Below, in pieces: positions 1 to 11,108 of a DNA stretch of 64,000 nt. Source of the stretch: Cercis canadensis (lineage: Eukaryota; Streptophyta; Magnoliopsida; Fabales; Fabaceae); NCBI GenBank assembly GCA_003255065.1, contig QAOA01002849.1, positions 678,084 to 742,083 of the forward strand, written 5' to 3'. The notes under the pieces were generated by a model. It saw nothing but the letters and a program-made list of their open reading frames with translations. It was not told the DNA's origin and did not search any database. Within the stretch, counting starts at the first letter, position 1. Every line of letters starts with the position of its first letter. Made by a program: the position numbers and the translations under genes.

Positions 1-1753
1 GGATGTTCGCCCATTTTTTTTATTTTTTTTCATGGGTAGCATTGAGATTTCATGTTTGGTTCATCCCTAATTTAACCTTGGATGCGTTTCAAGCATGGTA
101 TAGTCGGTTCTCATATATGGGCCTGCTTTGTTGAAAATTGGCTTTTGCTTTTGTCTTTTTCCCCCCATATTGTTAATTCTTTTGCTTGAATATATAGGGT
201 CCATTTATTCATTGAGAAATGTTTATTGCGCACTAGTGTGTATGTTACACTATCTCACATTGGCTGGCTGAGGTGTTTTAGTGTTATGTTGTACAGTTAT
301 ATTCAGATACTATCATATGTGCAGTGTGCTGCGTGATATAGTGTGACAATAACTAGTGTCTAAATAGCATTACTACCTTTTATTGTGTTACTGTTTTTTT
401 TTTTTTTCAACAATTGCAATGTAAATTGGAGCAAATTCATGAAGCCACCATAATTTTCCTGTATGTTGCAGTGTTATCAAATAGGACCACCTTTTTTGAT
501 TGGGATCCGATTGTACTCATTTTTTTTGGGCTGCTTGGGATCCTATTATTGGGTTTAAAAGCTATTAATCAGGTTTATTGAAGAATAGTAATTGTGAGAG
601 GATCCAAAGCATATTTAGGTACAAGTTCAATGCTACAGTATGCCCCTGTCTTCGTCTAGTTTTGTACGAGTAGAACTCAACAAATGCTTCACATGGGGAA
701 AGGAAGTTCCCAGTAGGTAAACTCACTGGGATGAGTATTGTGGTGAAATTCATAACTGTCCTAACCTAATCACATGCTTCGCAAGTTATGTCAAATTCGT
801 TATGTAATTCTTGGAAGATGATAGTTTGGTGGTATCTGCAGACCTTCATTATTCTACTATATGCCCTATTACCATTTTGCATCAAATGTCGATATTTTAA
901 AGTGAGAGAAGCATTTTGTAAAGTATAAGAGAACAAGTGCCTGCATGATTATTTCTAAGTTCCTGAAAATTTGCTTTACTAATTTTTTTTTAACCCAAGA
1001 ATCAGGGTCTAATTTCAATTTTGGATGGAGTTAGACTTATTAAACTTAGGGCGAGTCATTTCTATGCCTCGAACACAAGACCCTCTTCTTATGAGAAGAA
1101 TATTGTGATTAACTGATTTATAACTTAATTGGTTATTTTACCAATTTGCTTGTTAGTAATTATTCAAGTAATTTTATTCTCTTAAAGTATATAACCCACA
1201 CACCCGGATCCTTCTACACCTTGGTTTGGCATATTGGTGCGGATCTGTCGGATGCTTACTAAACTATTGGCCACATAAGTTGTAACCTTGAGTCAAAACC
1301 TCACAAAATGTGCTGAATACAAACAAAGGTTAGTTCACGAGAGCAAGCCAACAGAACAAACTGAATACCTAACCCTCTTTCTCACACTGGTTAAGATGGA
1401 CGGCTAGCTCCTTCTCTCCCACATTTTCTATGCGAGAAACAACAAAAACTAAAGCTATCCAAAACAATAGAAAAAGGAAACATGCCAACAAAGGAATGGT
1501 CTAAAATTATTTTTTGGCCAAGTGGTATTATTTCATCCCATTAGAATCACTAATTAATCGCAAATTTCTTAAGTCAGTTGAGAAGTACTGCAGACTTCAG
1601 TAACAATAGCGTCAATCACCAGTAAGTAGTGCTCAATTACACAAAATATTTCTGTTAAGTGACGACATGCTTCGGGGAAATTGCTGTGAGTATCAGTTAC
1701 CTTAAATATGAATCATTTCTGCCAAATTTTTTTTAAAAAAAAGGGTTAAAGAA
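1..1753. other. Non-coding stretch, no gene recognised
   Basis: AT-rich sequence with several poly-T runs and stops in all frames. Nothing in it translates into a protein I recognise. It could be intron or 3' flank of a gene lying to the left of the window, but no splice-compatible exon was found. Confidence 0.4.
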
Positions 1754-2156
1754 AAAAACAAAATACAAAGAAATTCACGGGGACGCCATTGTCTAATCAG
1801 AATGATTCCCCATACTGCTTGTTTTGTACAAAAGACAAAGGAGAGAGAGGGTGAGAGGTTAGTGTATGGTGCTTGTAGCTCTTACATCGCTCTCTATGCG
1901 TTAGTTACTCTGATTTGCACTGGGAACCCTCATGTGAATGCATATGTGTGGTGGNAAAAACAAAATACAAAGAAATTCACGGGGACGCCATTGGCTAATC
2001 AGAATGATTCCCCATACTGCTTGTTTTGTACAAAAGACAAAGGAGAGAGAGGGTGAGAGGTTAGTGTATGGTGCTTGTAGCTCTTACATCGCTCTCTATG
2101 CGTTAGTTACTCTGATTTGCACTGGGAACCCTCATGTGAATGCATATGTGTGGTGG
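1754..2156. repeat. 201-bp direct duplication separated by a single N
   Basis: The segment 1754-1954 is repeated at 1956-2156 with a single N at 1955 between the copies. I see one mismatch (t at 1791 against g at 1993). A perfect head-to-tail copy with exactly one N at the junction is typical of a scaffold join in which overlapping contig ends were not merged, so it is probably not a biological duplication. Open frames crossing it are not genes. Confidence 0.85.
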
Positions 2157-2645
2157 CCACCTGTCCCTTTCATGCTACTCAAATTCACATGAAGGAATAT
2201 TAGAGCCCCTAGTTTTAAGGCACCCCCAATTCCTTAGCCTATCATGCAGTGCAGAAATTTTTTTGGACCAACTTGTCCTTGCCTTCACCTATGATTTGTC
2301 AACCCTTTTTACTGTCCTCTGATGTGCTTCAATTTTAGTAGCAATCTCAGATGTTCATGGAATCTACCAAGATAGCTTTTGAAATTCATATAGCATCTAC
2401 AAGATAGAGAGGGAAAATGGGTTTCAACCATAATGTTAAGAAGAAGGATATCACCACTCCACTCATATAGCCATACATAGTGTTTATAGCAAAGATAAGG
2501 AAATAGAGGCGTAAGGAAAAGAAGGGTCAGAATGGGCATTTCAATAAGGAAGAATGGGGTTGTGTGGAATACTTTGATTGTAGAATCTGTAATTGTCATT
2601 TTTAAAAGACAGAGATTGGAGTGTTGCTATCTAAAAAGTGTAGCC

Positions 2646-2652
2646 TATATAG
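2646..2652 (+). promoter_or_regulatory. TATA box of the GASA gene
   Basis: TATATAG lies 140 bp before the GASA start codon, so transcription probably begins near 2680 and leaves a leader of about 105 nt. The placement is typical, but the start site is inferred. Confidence 0.5.
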
Positions 2653-2785
2653 CACCACCTTAACCTTTCTTGCATAAAATAGACAGAAATCTCATCCAAC
2701 TGAACTCACAAGTGCTAGACGACCAACTTTAGATAACTTACTCTGTTTCTGCCTCTCTTCTCCTTTTAGAGTTTGACTCTAAGCA

Positions 2786-4124
2786 ATGGCGAGAAAGCTA
2801 AGCATCTTTATGCTGTCCCTAGTTACAATGCTGCTTCTTCTTGTGGAGAACCATGTAAGCCAACAGAATTTTCGTAGTTCTCTCTCTCGTTTCGTTTGTT
2901 GATTACTTCAAGCTTTACACTATTCTGTTTTAGACGACAGAGCTTCACTTCAACTTCATTCTTAAGAGATTCTTTGCTTATTTCAACTTGAACTTAATGT
3001 GGGACTCCCTTAATTCAAGTAAGAGTTTAGTTTGTTAATCTTAATTTGGTTTGTTTGGACAGGCAAAGATAATTAAATGATCATGCTAACAAATCCAATT
3101 GAAGCTAGACATCAGCTATGTATAACCTATAGTGCTACTTGCCTCCTTCACTGATTTTCCATTTTGACACTATTTTCTTTGAAATTGTTATACGCAAATT
3201 TAGGATTTTTATTCCAATTCTCATCCACCTGAGCTAAACACACTTGACTTCTGTTTCTTTTCTCAAATATAATGAAATAGTTGTCCTTTTCATTATCTTT
3301 AATGTGTCTGCATTAGAATCTGAAAGTTGTGTAGTGCAATATTTATTTCCATAATACAAGTAAACGGTATCGTTTCATTATACATACTGTTGTTATTTAG
3401 ACATTTTTAAGTCCTTTTTTTGTTTTTTCCCCGCAGCAAGACAATTTTAAATCTTGTGTCCTTAGTTTTGGTATCTCTTTGGAAAGTTAATTCTGTAGTA
3501 TCCCTGATGATGCTTTCAGGCTGAGATTGTTGTGGCCACCACAGAGGCTCCAGCCCCACAGCCCAACAGAAACGCGACCAATTTTCCCATGGTGAGATTT
3601 TTCAATTAAGATACTTGTTTTTGCTTTGAGTAATTTTGCATTAGAATAAAGTTGGTTGAAAAATCTTAGATGCATAAATATTATGAGTAGCTACATCATG
3701 CTGTATAATTGATAATATTTGTGTATTTAAGAGTTGTGTAACAGAATAATATTTTACAATCTACAACCTTAATTCCTAGCAAACTAACTAGGTACGTGTT
3801 TTTCTTTTTGTTTCAGCATGGCATCACTGAAGGTAGTCTTCAACCTCAAGGTAATTAAGAACTTATTTATTGTTTTATTTTAGCATTTGTAGCAACGAGA
3901 TTAAGATGGGTTAATAAAATTGGTGGATGCATGAAATTGCAGAATGTGGTCCACGTTGCACACAGAGATGCTCAAATACGCAATACAGGAAACCCTGCAT
4001 GTTCTTCTGTCAAAAGTGCTGTGCCAAATGCTTGTGTGTGCCTCCTGGTACTTATGGCAACAAGCAGGTCTGCCCTTGCTATAATAATTGGAAGACCAAA
4101 AGAGGAGGACCCAAGTGCCCCTGA
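2786..4124 (+). CDS. GASA: GASA/snakin-type gibberellin-regulated cysteine-rich peptide
   Basis: Four exons: 2786-2854, 3520-3591, 3817-3850 and 3943-4124, all with GT-AG borders. They join in frame to give 118 residues. Residues 1-23 are a hydrophobic signal peptide (MARKLSIFM followed by a Leu-rich core), so the product is secreted. A variable linker (24-58, Pro/Thr-rich near AEIVVATTEAPAPQP) leads to the C-terminal GASA domain (about 59-118). That domain has twelve cysteines in the family pattern, from ECGPRC through CMFFCQKCC to CPCYNNWK and a terminal KCP. Family members are small apoplastic peptides linked to gibberellin response, cell elongation, redox balance or antimicrobial activity. 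The exact role of this one cannot be read from sequence. The domain resembles Arabidopsis GASA6 and snakin-1 most. The start is the first ATG after a TATA box at 2646 and begins the signal peptide directly. Confidence 0.95.
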
Positions 4125-5810
4125 AACTCTCAAAACCATCAACTAGTTTCACTCTCAATGTTTCTACTTTCCTACCATTAATAACAACTATAAAAAGAAA
4201 ATGAAATTACCTTAGTTTACATTGTCCTTGTGTATTTTCTTTCTCAAGAAATAAGAGATAAGTTTTCCAAAATACGCCTACAACTTGTAGTAGAGTTGTT
4301 TCATAGAAATAGATAAACAAGGAACAAGGGCATGCAATGCAAATATTGTGTGCCTTGTTTTGGCAGATTGCAAATTTAATAAAGATACACACATTAAGTA
4401 TATTGCTAGCGTCGCATATTCATATATATAAACTATCTCATGTAAATTCTTGCACTTGACGTGTAAAACAATTAATGTTTGTCAGCATAACCATTTTGGC
4501 TTCTAGTATTAATTAAACTCTGCATTCTCTGCAGTACTCTTCGCCCTCTGCCCTCTATGACATAGTAGCTAGTTGGAAGCTTTTGTTCCTCTTAAATCAC
4601 GACTTTGTCAAGGAAATTCATATAATAAAGTCACTGGAGTGGAATCCAACTTATTATCTGTTCTTAAAACACAGATAATTAAATTATTGAGACTTCGTTG
4701 TGCTTATCATATTAAATTTTGTAAATATTCAATCTTTCGACCCATTTCATTCAAGTTTATTTAACCAAAGGCCTACATTATCAAAATCTGTATATATTCA
4801 TTATATCACTTAACTCTTACCTATAAATAGCTCACAGCAATAGGTATAGGATTTTTGATTCTCTTAACATTTATTATATTCTCTAGCTTAGACCGTAGAC
4901 ATCATCAAATTTCTATGCTGAAACGATAGTCTTGCACAAAATTGAGTTCCAATAATAAAAACCAAAAACAAAAAAAGTAACGTGCTTTTATTCTTCTACT
5001 TTTTAAAACTCCATGTAATATTATTGGTTAAAATGTATTAATTCATCCATTTAAGTGAGTCCAGCTTAAGTTTGTGTGAGCCAGTGATCAAGATTAATAG
5101 TGGTGAGAGATGTAAAGATGAGAATGACATTACTCTTTCTATTTTGTGTCAATTGATGGATCTCATGTGAGGAAGCCTACACCATGCTACGTTTATGCAT
5201 GGAAGTGGAAACCACAAACATTTGGATTAATTATAATTTTGATTATTTAATTTTTTAAAAGTTTCAATTCATTTATTCTAGAATTATATTTAACTTGTGT
5301 TTTTTTTGGACGCAATTAGAAAGAGGTGGTAGGTGAAGTGATAGGATTCTAGAATGAAGTGTGGAGGAGTAGGCTGCACCTTCCTTTTCTTCCCTTCTCG
5401 AACTCTAAAAATTTGCTGTGTTTCCATTAGACTAGTTGTTTCGGGTTTAACAGACTATTTTTTTTTATCAAATTTCAACTCAATAGAAACTTCTCTTCTT
5501 TCATAAAAATAATTTTATATTGATTAATTCGGACCTTGTTACAAGGGATTCTTAAACTTTTCAAAGAGAATTAATGTCTCCGTTCAATGGAAATTAATGT
5601 ATCTAGATCGTTGCATCTATTCTTTTCTCACTACTATGTGAGCTGTCAATCCCAAAAAGAATCAAATATTAAGGTTTTTATGCATGTCAAGTACACACCA
5701 AAGCGTTATGTTGGAAAGGTTGGTTGGCTTCACACCCAATATTTCTTTTCTCTCAGTTGGTTGGTGGAACACTTGTGCTAACTACTAACCACCAATAACC
5801 CATTAGAAGC
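4125..5810. other. Intergenic, AT-rich
   Basis: This holds the 3' flank of the GASA gene, then AT-rich DNA with many stops. No ORF here resembles a known protein. The short frames at 4573 and 5587 have no splice context or recognisable motif. Confidence 0.5.
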
Positions 5811-5814
5811 TTGC

Positions 5815-6052
5815 AAGATTTTTTAAGAGTCTTTAAATTATTTTTAAATATTAATTTAGTTATTAATTTATTTTTTTGTCATTTTAATTATTGAATAATC
5901 ACATTATTCATCAAGTTAATTATTTGTAGCATGATCACTTAAATAATTAATTTGACAAACATAATAATTTTTTGAGCACTAAAATGACATCAAACATAAA
6001 TTAAATATTAAAATAATTTTAAAATAAAAATATATTTAATAAAACTCATAGC
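5815..6052. mobile_element. Palindromic MITE-like repeat (foldback, about 240 bp)
   Basis: The two halves are imperfect reverse complements around a centre near 5930 (GTAGCATGATCAC). The left arm has ...ATTAATTTAGTTATTAATTT...GTCATTTTAATTATTG. The right arm reads on the opposite strand as ...TTTAATATTTAATTTATG...GTCATTTTAGTGCTC. There is no coding capacity. The size and hairpin form fit a MITE; the outer ends and target duplication are not certain, so no superfamily is assigned. Confidence 0.5.
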
Positions 6053-7381
6053 CCTAATTTATTGGGCGTTGGAGTCTAGAAAGAAAGCAAAAAAGAACAG
6101 TTTCAAAAGTCAAAACCCCGGAAAAAGGGGAAAACAATTGGGGTTCGCTTTATTTTAATTTTTTCTCAGGCGGTTATTATTGACCCTCCATATATACGTA
6201 CTGCCAATAATTTGATTTTTAATAATTAAAAGAATATAAAATTAGCTGATCATGATGTCAATAATTTGATAACCTGTCCTAGTTATATAATTGGCGTAGC
6301 AGATTCTTTATATAAGCTATATAATAGATATATATATAAAAAAAAAAATCTTATTAAAATATAACAAACCAATGTTATTTCATGATTTAATTTGAAGCAA
6401 TAACTCAAGTCCTCGTATCTTGGTAACAATAATGTTGATAGATGTAATAATATTATTAAAGATTTAAATGTTTTATTTTTATTTTTTCATACAGACATTT
6501 CTTGAAAATATATATGTTGTTTCAAGGCTATCAACTTTCAAGGTATGAAATTCTTAAAAAAATAAAACAGCTTTAAAAATTCTTTAGTTTGTTTAAAAGA
6601 ATGAGAAAAAATAAAAGAAAAACAAGTTGACATTTAAGGAGCATGTGCAACATGAGCTGCAAACGTGAAAATTGGAATTATTTGACTCATAAAAAGGGTT
6701 TAAGTAAACATAAGCATATTCTATGGGATATTACGTCTGATAAGCGACTGCGTGGGTTGTACGGTGGCGTTGCTTCTCAGAATATTCCCCAGCTTCCTTC
6801 AAAGTCTTCTGGAGTGCAGAAGTGGCCTCTTTTCCGACTTTCTCCTGTTTTGCCTATTTTGTCCTTTCTCTTCTTTAACATTTTTTTCCACATGGGGCTA
6901 TTCATTGGAGTTGGATGACTATTCATCGTTGAATAATTTGAAAACATTATTTTCTGAGCATTGAATTTTACTGAGCCTTTCATAATGTAGTTAACTTGCA
7001 GATTCTCTGTTTCCGATTTCTGGTGATTGTTTGTTCAATGTCTTTAATTACGCCCTTCAAGCACTCCATTTCCTAGAGCTGCACTTCATCGGTAACGAAA
7101 AAATCCCTTATAATTCTATTCTGTTAGATAAAACTTTAAAAAAAGCTTTGAAACAGAGTAAAACAGAGAATATAACAATGTCATAGGCTTCAATTTTATT
7201 GATGTTGAACTTCATGACCTTTCACCTTATGAAAACTCCTGAAATACTCAAGTATTCAAGCAAAAAACAAAAAAAGGGGTGCAAAATAGAAAAAAAAAAA
7301 AAAAAAAAGGGGGATTTCTCCCTTAATTTACAAAGTCATTGATGAACATTAAAAGGTCATTGTTTTGGGCAGCAGCATAAT
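6053..7381. other. Intergenic, no gene recognised
   Basis: AT-rich with a poly-A run near 7290-7310. A 91-codon frame at 6643-6918 ends in a hydrophobic stretch but has no known motif, and its upstream context gives no promoter. I leave it uncalled. Confidence 0.4.
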
Positions 7382-7696
7382 TCAAAAAGAATCTGAGCCC
7401 TCCTCTTCCTCAACCCAGGTCAGCCAAGAAAGTGGGTTTGTTGAGAATTTGGATTGTTTCTTGCTAACCCGATTCAGAGATTGCTGTCTTTGCTTATGCA
7501 CCAAAGCAGCACTAGAAGGAGGAACCTTCACCAAGCCTTTGGACTGTTGATTCTGGTCAGCGCTGTTTGGGGTTTCCAGGGGAAGCACCGTAGCTTTACC
7601 AGAAGCAGTTTCCAAAGTGGCAGGGGAAGCCTGTGGCTGTGGGCGAGGGTACAACAAATCCGTGGGGAAAAAGCTGTATTGTTGAAGACCAGCCAT
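7382..7696 (-). CDS. Small uncharacterised plant protein (104 aa)
   Basis: A single-exon frame of 104 residues beginning MAGLQQYSFFPTDLLYPRP and ending in an acidic WVEEEEGSDSF tail. The N-terminus (hydrophobic/aromatic followed by Pro-rich) and the basic middle segment (KQRQQSLNRVSKKQSK, about residues 68-83) look like a real, conserved small plant protein, but I cannot name the family or a function. There is no signal peptide or membrane segment. Support for expression: a TATA-like CTATAAGTA lies about 150 bp upstream (7845-7850 on the minus strand), and a GA-rich leader typical of plant 5' UTRs precedes the ATG. The start chosen is the first ATG after that leader. Overlapping frames on both strands between 7365 and 7827 are shadows of it. 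Confidence 0.7.
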   Translation of the reverse strand: MAGLQQYSFFPTDLLYPRPQPQASPATLETASGKATVLPLETPNSADQNQQSKGLVKVPPSSAALVHKQRQQSLNRVSKKQSKFSTNPLSWLTWVEEEEGSDSF

Positions 7697-7718
7697 AAAA
7701 GTGTTTGATGATTTCTGC

Positions 7719-7742
7719 GAGAGAGAGAGAGAGAGAGAGAGA
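7719..7742. repeat. (GA)n microsatellite in 5' leader
   Basis: About twelve GA units, read as CT on the coding strand, lying 23-46 nt upstream of the start codon of the small gene at 7696. CT/GA tracts in plant leaders often serve as GAGA-factor (BBR/BPC) sites; that role is an inference here. Confidence 0.8.
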
Positions 7743-7844
7743 TTTCAGTTTGAGCAGTGACAAAAACTGAGATAGTCTGTGAGTATCTAAGTTTCTGGTG
7801 TGGTTTGTTAATTGGTTTAACAAGCACTATTGTGGTGGGTTGTA

Positions 7845-7850
7845 CTTATA
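7845..7850 (-). promoter_or_regulatory. TATA-like box for the 104-aa gene
   Basis: On the minus strand the sequence is CTATAAGTA. Its distance to the ATG (about 150 nt) leaves room for a GA-rich leader of about 120 nt. Confidence 0.4.
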
Positions 7851-7852
7851 GA

Positions 7853-8483
7853 TGGAGAGGAAAGGGGAGAGAAAGAAGGTGAGGGGTTTTGAACTTTTCT
7901 GTTGGCTTGGGATTCAAGAGTCCTCCTTGGAGAAGGGGTTCTTGTTGTAAGCATTATTATTACTTTTTCTTTATTGTGTGCTATTGGTCGATATTTACAG
8001 TGTACGTTTGTTAGGTTTCTACTACCGAGTCTCTTGGATTGTATATTCTTTTTTGGCCTCTTTTTGGATTAATTTTCCTTATTCGGTGCTTAAACTTTAG
8101 AGAAAAACATTCGTCTCAATTTATTTACCTAATCATTTATGAGTATAACTTCTCTATCATCAAGCCGTGTGTTTTGGTTGTGATTTAGAGTTCGAAGTTT
8201 AATAAAAATATTATTAAAAAAAAAACTATAAATTACTTTAACTTTTAAACGAGATTAATTTTATGCTCAACTAAATAAAATTGAGATACTTATAGTATTA
8301 ACAAAAAAAAAATTTAAGTTGTGTTTTGATGAGATATTTAACAAATTCTTGAGAATTTCAAATACATGTAATTAAAATATAACATTTCAAATATATGTAT
8401 TTATAAAATATATTATTTAGATAAACTCTATTATAAAAAATAATAATTTAATTACAATATTCAAATAATTTGTTTTTCTCTTT
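7853..8483. other. Intergenic, AT-rich
   Basis: Promoter side of the minus-strand small gene, followed by AT-rich filler. Around 8317-8337 a GTGTTTTGATGAGATATTT motif resembles, in inverted form, sequence near 11270-11300. The two may be remnants of the ends of an older transposon (see findings). Confidence 0.3.
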
Positions 8484-8780
8484 TTGTCAAAAGTAACTTT
8501 CAACATCAATTCTGATTGTGCACAGACAGGAAGCAGACTTGACACAGTAACTAGATCCATCTTTAACATTCAAGACATCTAATGCCTCTACTCCATTTCC
8601 ATTATGGCAAAACCCATAAATCATAGCATTCTATGAACCTACATCTCGCATTGGCATTTCTATAAACAATTTGTGAGCAACATCTAAAACACCAAACCGT
8701 GAATACAAATGGATCAAGGAAGCAGCAACAAACACATCCTGCTCAAAACATGTCTTCATAACTGGCAATTAGAGTGGGAC
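8484..8780 (-). pseudogene. Pentatricopeptide repeat (PPR) gene fragment
   Basis: Read on the minus strand this translates into PPR sequence. One frame gives LPVMKTCFEQDVFVAASLIH, then LYSRFGVLDVAHKLFIEMP and a region around NAMIYGFCHNGNGVEALDV. A second frame continues as MDLVTVSSLLPVCAQSE. Together these match about three consecutive PPR motifs of the type found in organelle RNA-processing proteins. The copy is dead: in-frame stops precede VMKTC and replace the Trp normally found before NAMI, and a frameshift lies before MDLVT. There is no start codon, and only about 100 of the usual 500 or more residues are left. It is either a truncated old gene or a fragment carried by a transposon. Confidence 0.8.
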
Positions 8781-9599
8781 AAGCTTTCAACACAGAGGGA
8801 AATGAGGGCAACGCTCAAAGGGTTATGGCAGGGGAAGGCGGAGATTGGGGGAAAAGAATAAGAGTTATCGGTGCTGAATTAAAGTTGTCAAAATAGAGGG
8901 AGGGGCAGTTACAGGGATAGAAAGCCACTGAGCACTTGAAGAGCGAGAGATTGGGGGAGAAGAGATAGGGACTAAAAGCCATTATGCAAAGGGAAGGTTG
9001 AGATTAGGAGAGAAGAGCGAGAGTTATTGGTGCTAGCAGTTGGCGGCGTTGATGGCGGTGGCATTGGTTGATGGCGGTGCTGGTAAGTGGTAAGAACACG
9101 GTGCTGCTGAGAGCAGTATCACGCTTGGGGAAGATATCGGGGTTCGATGGGAGAAGAATGGAGTGAGAGGGCAAATTTATAGTATTAATACTGTTTACTA
9201 AAGTAATTATGGATTTAGGATAGTTTTGAAACTATTTACCAAAATAGGTTAGTTTCTTTTGCTTAAAAAATGATAATGCGTTTTATGATAAAAACGCTAA
9301 AAAAACCGTGTTTTAAACAAAAAATGTGAAAATAGAAGTGCGTTTTGTTAAAGAAAATGCGGTTTCATATTGGAAAAAATGCGGAATGAGTTTTTAACTG
9401 TAGGGTCGAAAATGGACTGAAGAAAATGTTGATGGTAACAGAGTTTCTTGAAGAAAACTCTGATCCAATTAGCATTTTCTCTAAGAAACGCTATTTCCAT
9501 ATGCGTTTTCACCTTTTTCTCTAGCACACGCTTTTTTGGTTTTGTTAAACGCGGTTGTACTTCTGTAAAATGCTATCCAAATAGTAAAATGCATGTCCT

Positions 9600-10600
9600 A
9601 ATCCCTAAAATTGTACTCAAACCCTAAATTCCAAACCTTAAAGCCTAACCTTTAATCCCAAACCCTTTTCTCCGAACCCTAATCCTCGAAGCCTTAAACT
9701 CAAGTCTAAAAACTTAAACCCTAAATCCCATAACCTAAATTTCAAAATCTAAACTCCAAACTGCTAATTTTGAACCCTAACCCTCGAAACCCTAAACTCA
9801 AGTCCCAAAACTTAAACACCAAACTTTAAATCCTAAATTCTAAACACAAAACCCAATCTCTGAACCCTAACCCTCAAAACCCTAAACCATAAACTATAAA
9901 CCCAAAAATTAAACCTCAAGCCCTAATCCCCAAATACTAACTCCAAACCTTATTATTCGAACCTTAATCTCTGAACCCTAAATCTCAAATAATAAACCTC
10001 AAACCCTAATCCCTTAATTCTAATTTCAAACTCCAAACCCTAATCTCCAAATCATAAATCCTAAACCTTAAACCCCAGTCCTCAAATACTAAACCCTAAC
10101 CTAAAAGCCTAATCTCCAAACCCTAACCCTAACCCCAAGTTCTAAAACCCAATACTTAAAAAATAAACCCTAAATCCTAACTTAAAAAATTTAGCATTTA
10201 GGGTTTAGGGGTTTAATTTAGGGTTTGGAGTTTAGGGTTAAGGGTTTGCAGTTAGAGTTAGGAATTTTAGGGTTTAAGGTTTGAGTTTAGAGTTTAGGAT
10301 TAAGAGAATAAGGTTTAAGATTTAGAGTTGTGGGTTTAGAGTTAAGGTTTGGGGTTTAGGGTTGGGGTTAGGGGTTTACGGTTGGAGTTTAGAGTTAAGG
10401 ATTTACAGTTGGAGTTTGGAGTTAGGGATCTCGGGGTTTAGGATTTGGGTTTAGAGTTTAGGGTTAGGAGTTGGAGGTTTAGAATTAGGGTTTGCGGTTT
10501 AAGGTTTGAAGTTTAGAATTAAGAATTTTAAGATTTAGGGTTTGGGGTTAGAGGTTTTGGAGTTTAAAGTTTAGGGTGTCAAAGAAAACGTGGGGTTTGG
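9600..10600. repeat. Degenerate telomere-like repeats in inverted orientation
   Basis: From about 9600 to 10190 the plus strand is built of variants of AACCCTAAA/CCCTAAAC. From about 10195 to 10600 it switches to the complement, variants of TTTAGGGTTTAGG and GGGTTTGGGGTT. The orientation change near 10190 is the centre of the foldback element. The units are heavily diverged from the plant telomere repeat TTTAGGG and interspersed with other A-rich sequence, so this is interstitial and not a chromosome end. Confidence 0.85.
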
Positions 10601-10675
10601 GGTTTGAAGTTCGAGGAGTCAAAGAAAATGTGAAAGAAAATGCTAATTCAACATTTTTTTTTTGAAGAAAATGCT

Positions 10676-10850
10676 GATTCAATCAGAGTTTTCTTCAAGA
10701 AACGTTGATTCAATCAAAGTTTTCTTCAAGAAATGCCAATTCAAACAAAGTTTTCTTCAAGAAACCCTGATTCAATTAGAGTTTTCTTCAATAAACGCCA
10801 ATTCAATCAGAGTTTTCTTCAAGAAGCGCTGATTCAATCAGCGTTTTCTT
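10676..10850 (+). repeat. 31-bp minisatellite, about 5.6 copies
   Basis: Units begin at 10676, 10707, 10738, 10769, 10800 and a partial one at 10831. The consensus contains GATTCAATCAGAGTTTTC followed by TTCAAGAAACGCT. A single related unit lies inverted in the left arm of the same element near 9440-9470, so the array expanded on one arm only. Confidence 0.85.
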
Positions 10851-11108
10851 TCACACAAAAGCTGTCAGGCTCACTTTTCCTTTATCAGCGTTTATTACAA
10901 AAATGAATCCGCGTTTTCTTCATTAAAATACATTTTTGTTGCACGTTTTTTGTTTAAAACGCGATTTGCTTTAGCATTTTATGATAAGAATGCATTAGCA
11001 TTTTTTATTAAAAAAAACTAACCCATTCGGTAAATAGTTTCAAAACTGACCCAATTTCGTAATTACTTAATTAATTAGCATTATTTTTGTAAATTTGCCA
11101 GAGTGAGA

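Larger units (their letters stand above)
9169..11100. mobile_element. 1.93-kb foldback DNA transposon (Mutator-like, non-autonomous)
   Basis: The ends are long terminal inverted repeats. The left end reads GGGCAAATTTATAG and the right end, reversed, TGGCAAATTTACAA. Similarity continues inwards for well over 100 bp, including TTTTGAAACTATTTACC then GGTTAGTTT on both sides and the GTTTTAAACAAAAAA motif. Flanking copies of GAGTGAGA (9161-9168 and 11101-11108; nine bases with one mismatch if extended) look like a target-site duplication. Long TIRs plus an 8-9 bp duplication fit a MULE-type foldback best; a hAT element would also give 8 bp but rarely has such long arms. There is no transposase frame. 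The arms contain telomere-like repeats and a 31-bp minisatellite, listed separately. Confidence 0.75.

Noticed and set aside
1802-2192. Two overlapping 84-codon frames
   Set aside because: They arise from the duplicated segment around an N and have no protein similarity.
9600-10600. True telomere or chromosome end
   Set aside because: The repeats are strongly degenerate, switch orientation in the middle, lie inside a TIR-bounded element and have genes on both sides.
10676-10850. CRISPR-like array
   Set aside because: The units abut without spacers and vary along their length; this is a plant minisatellite.
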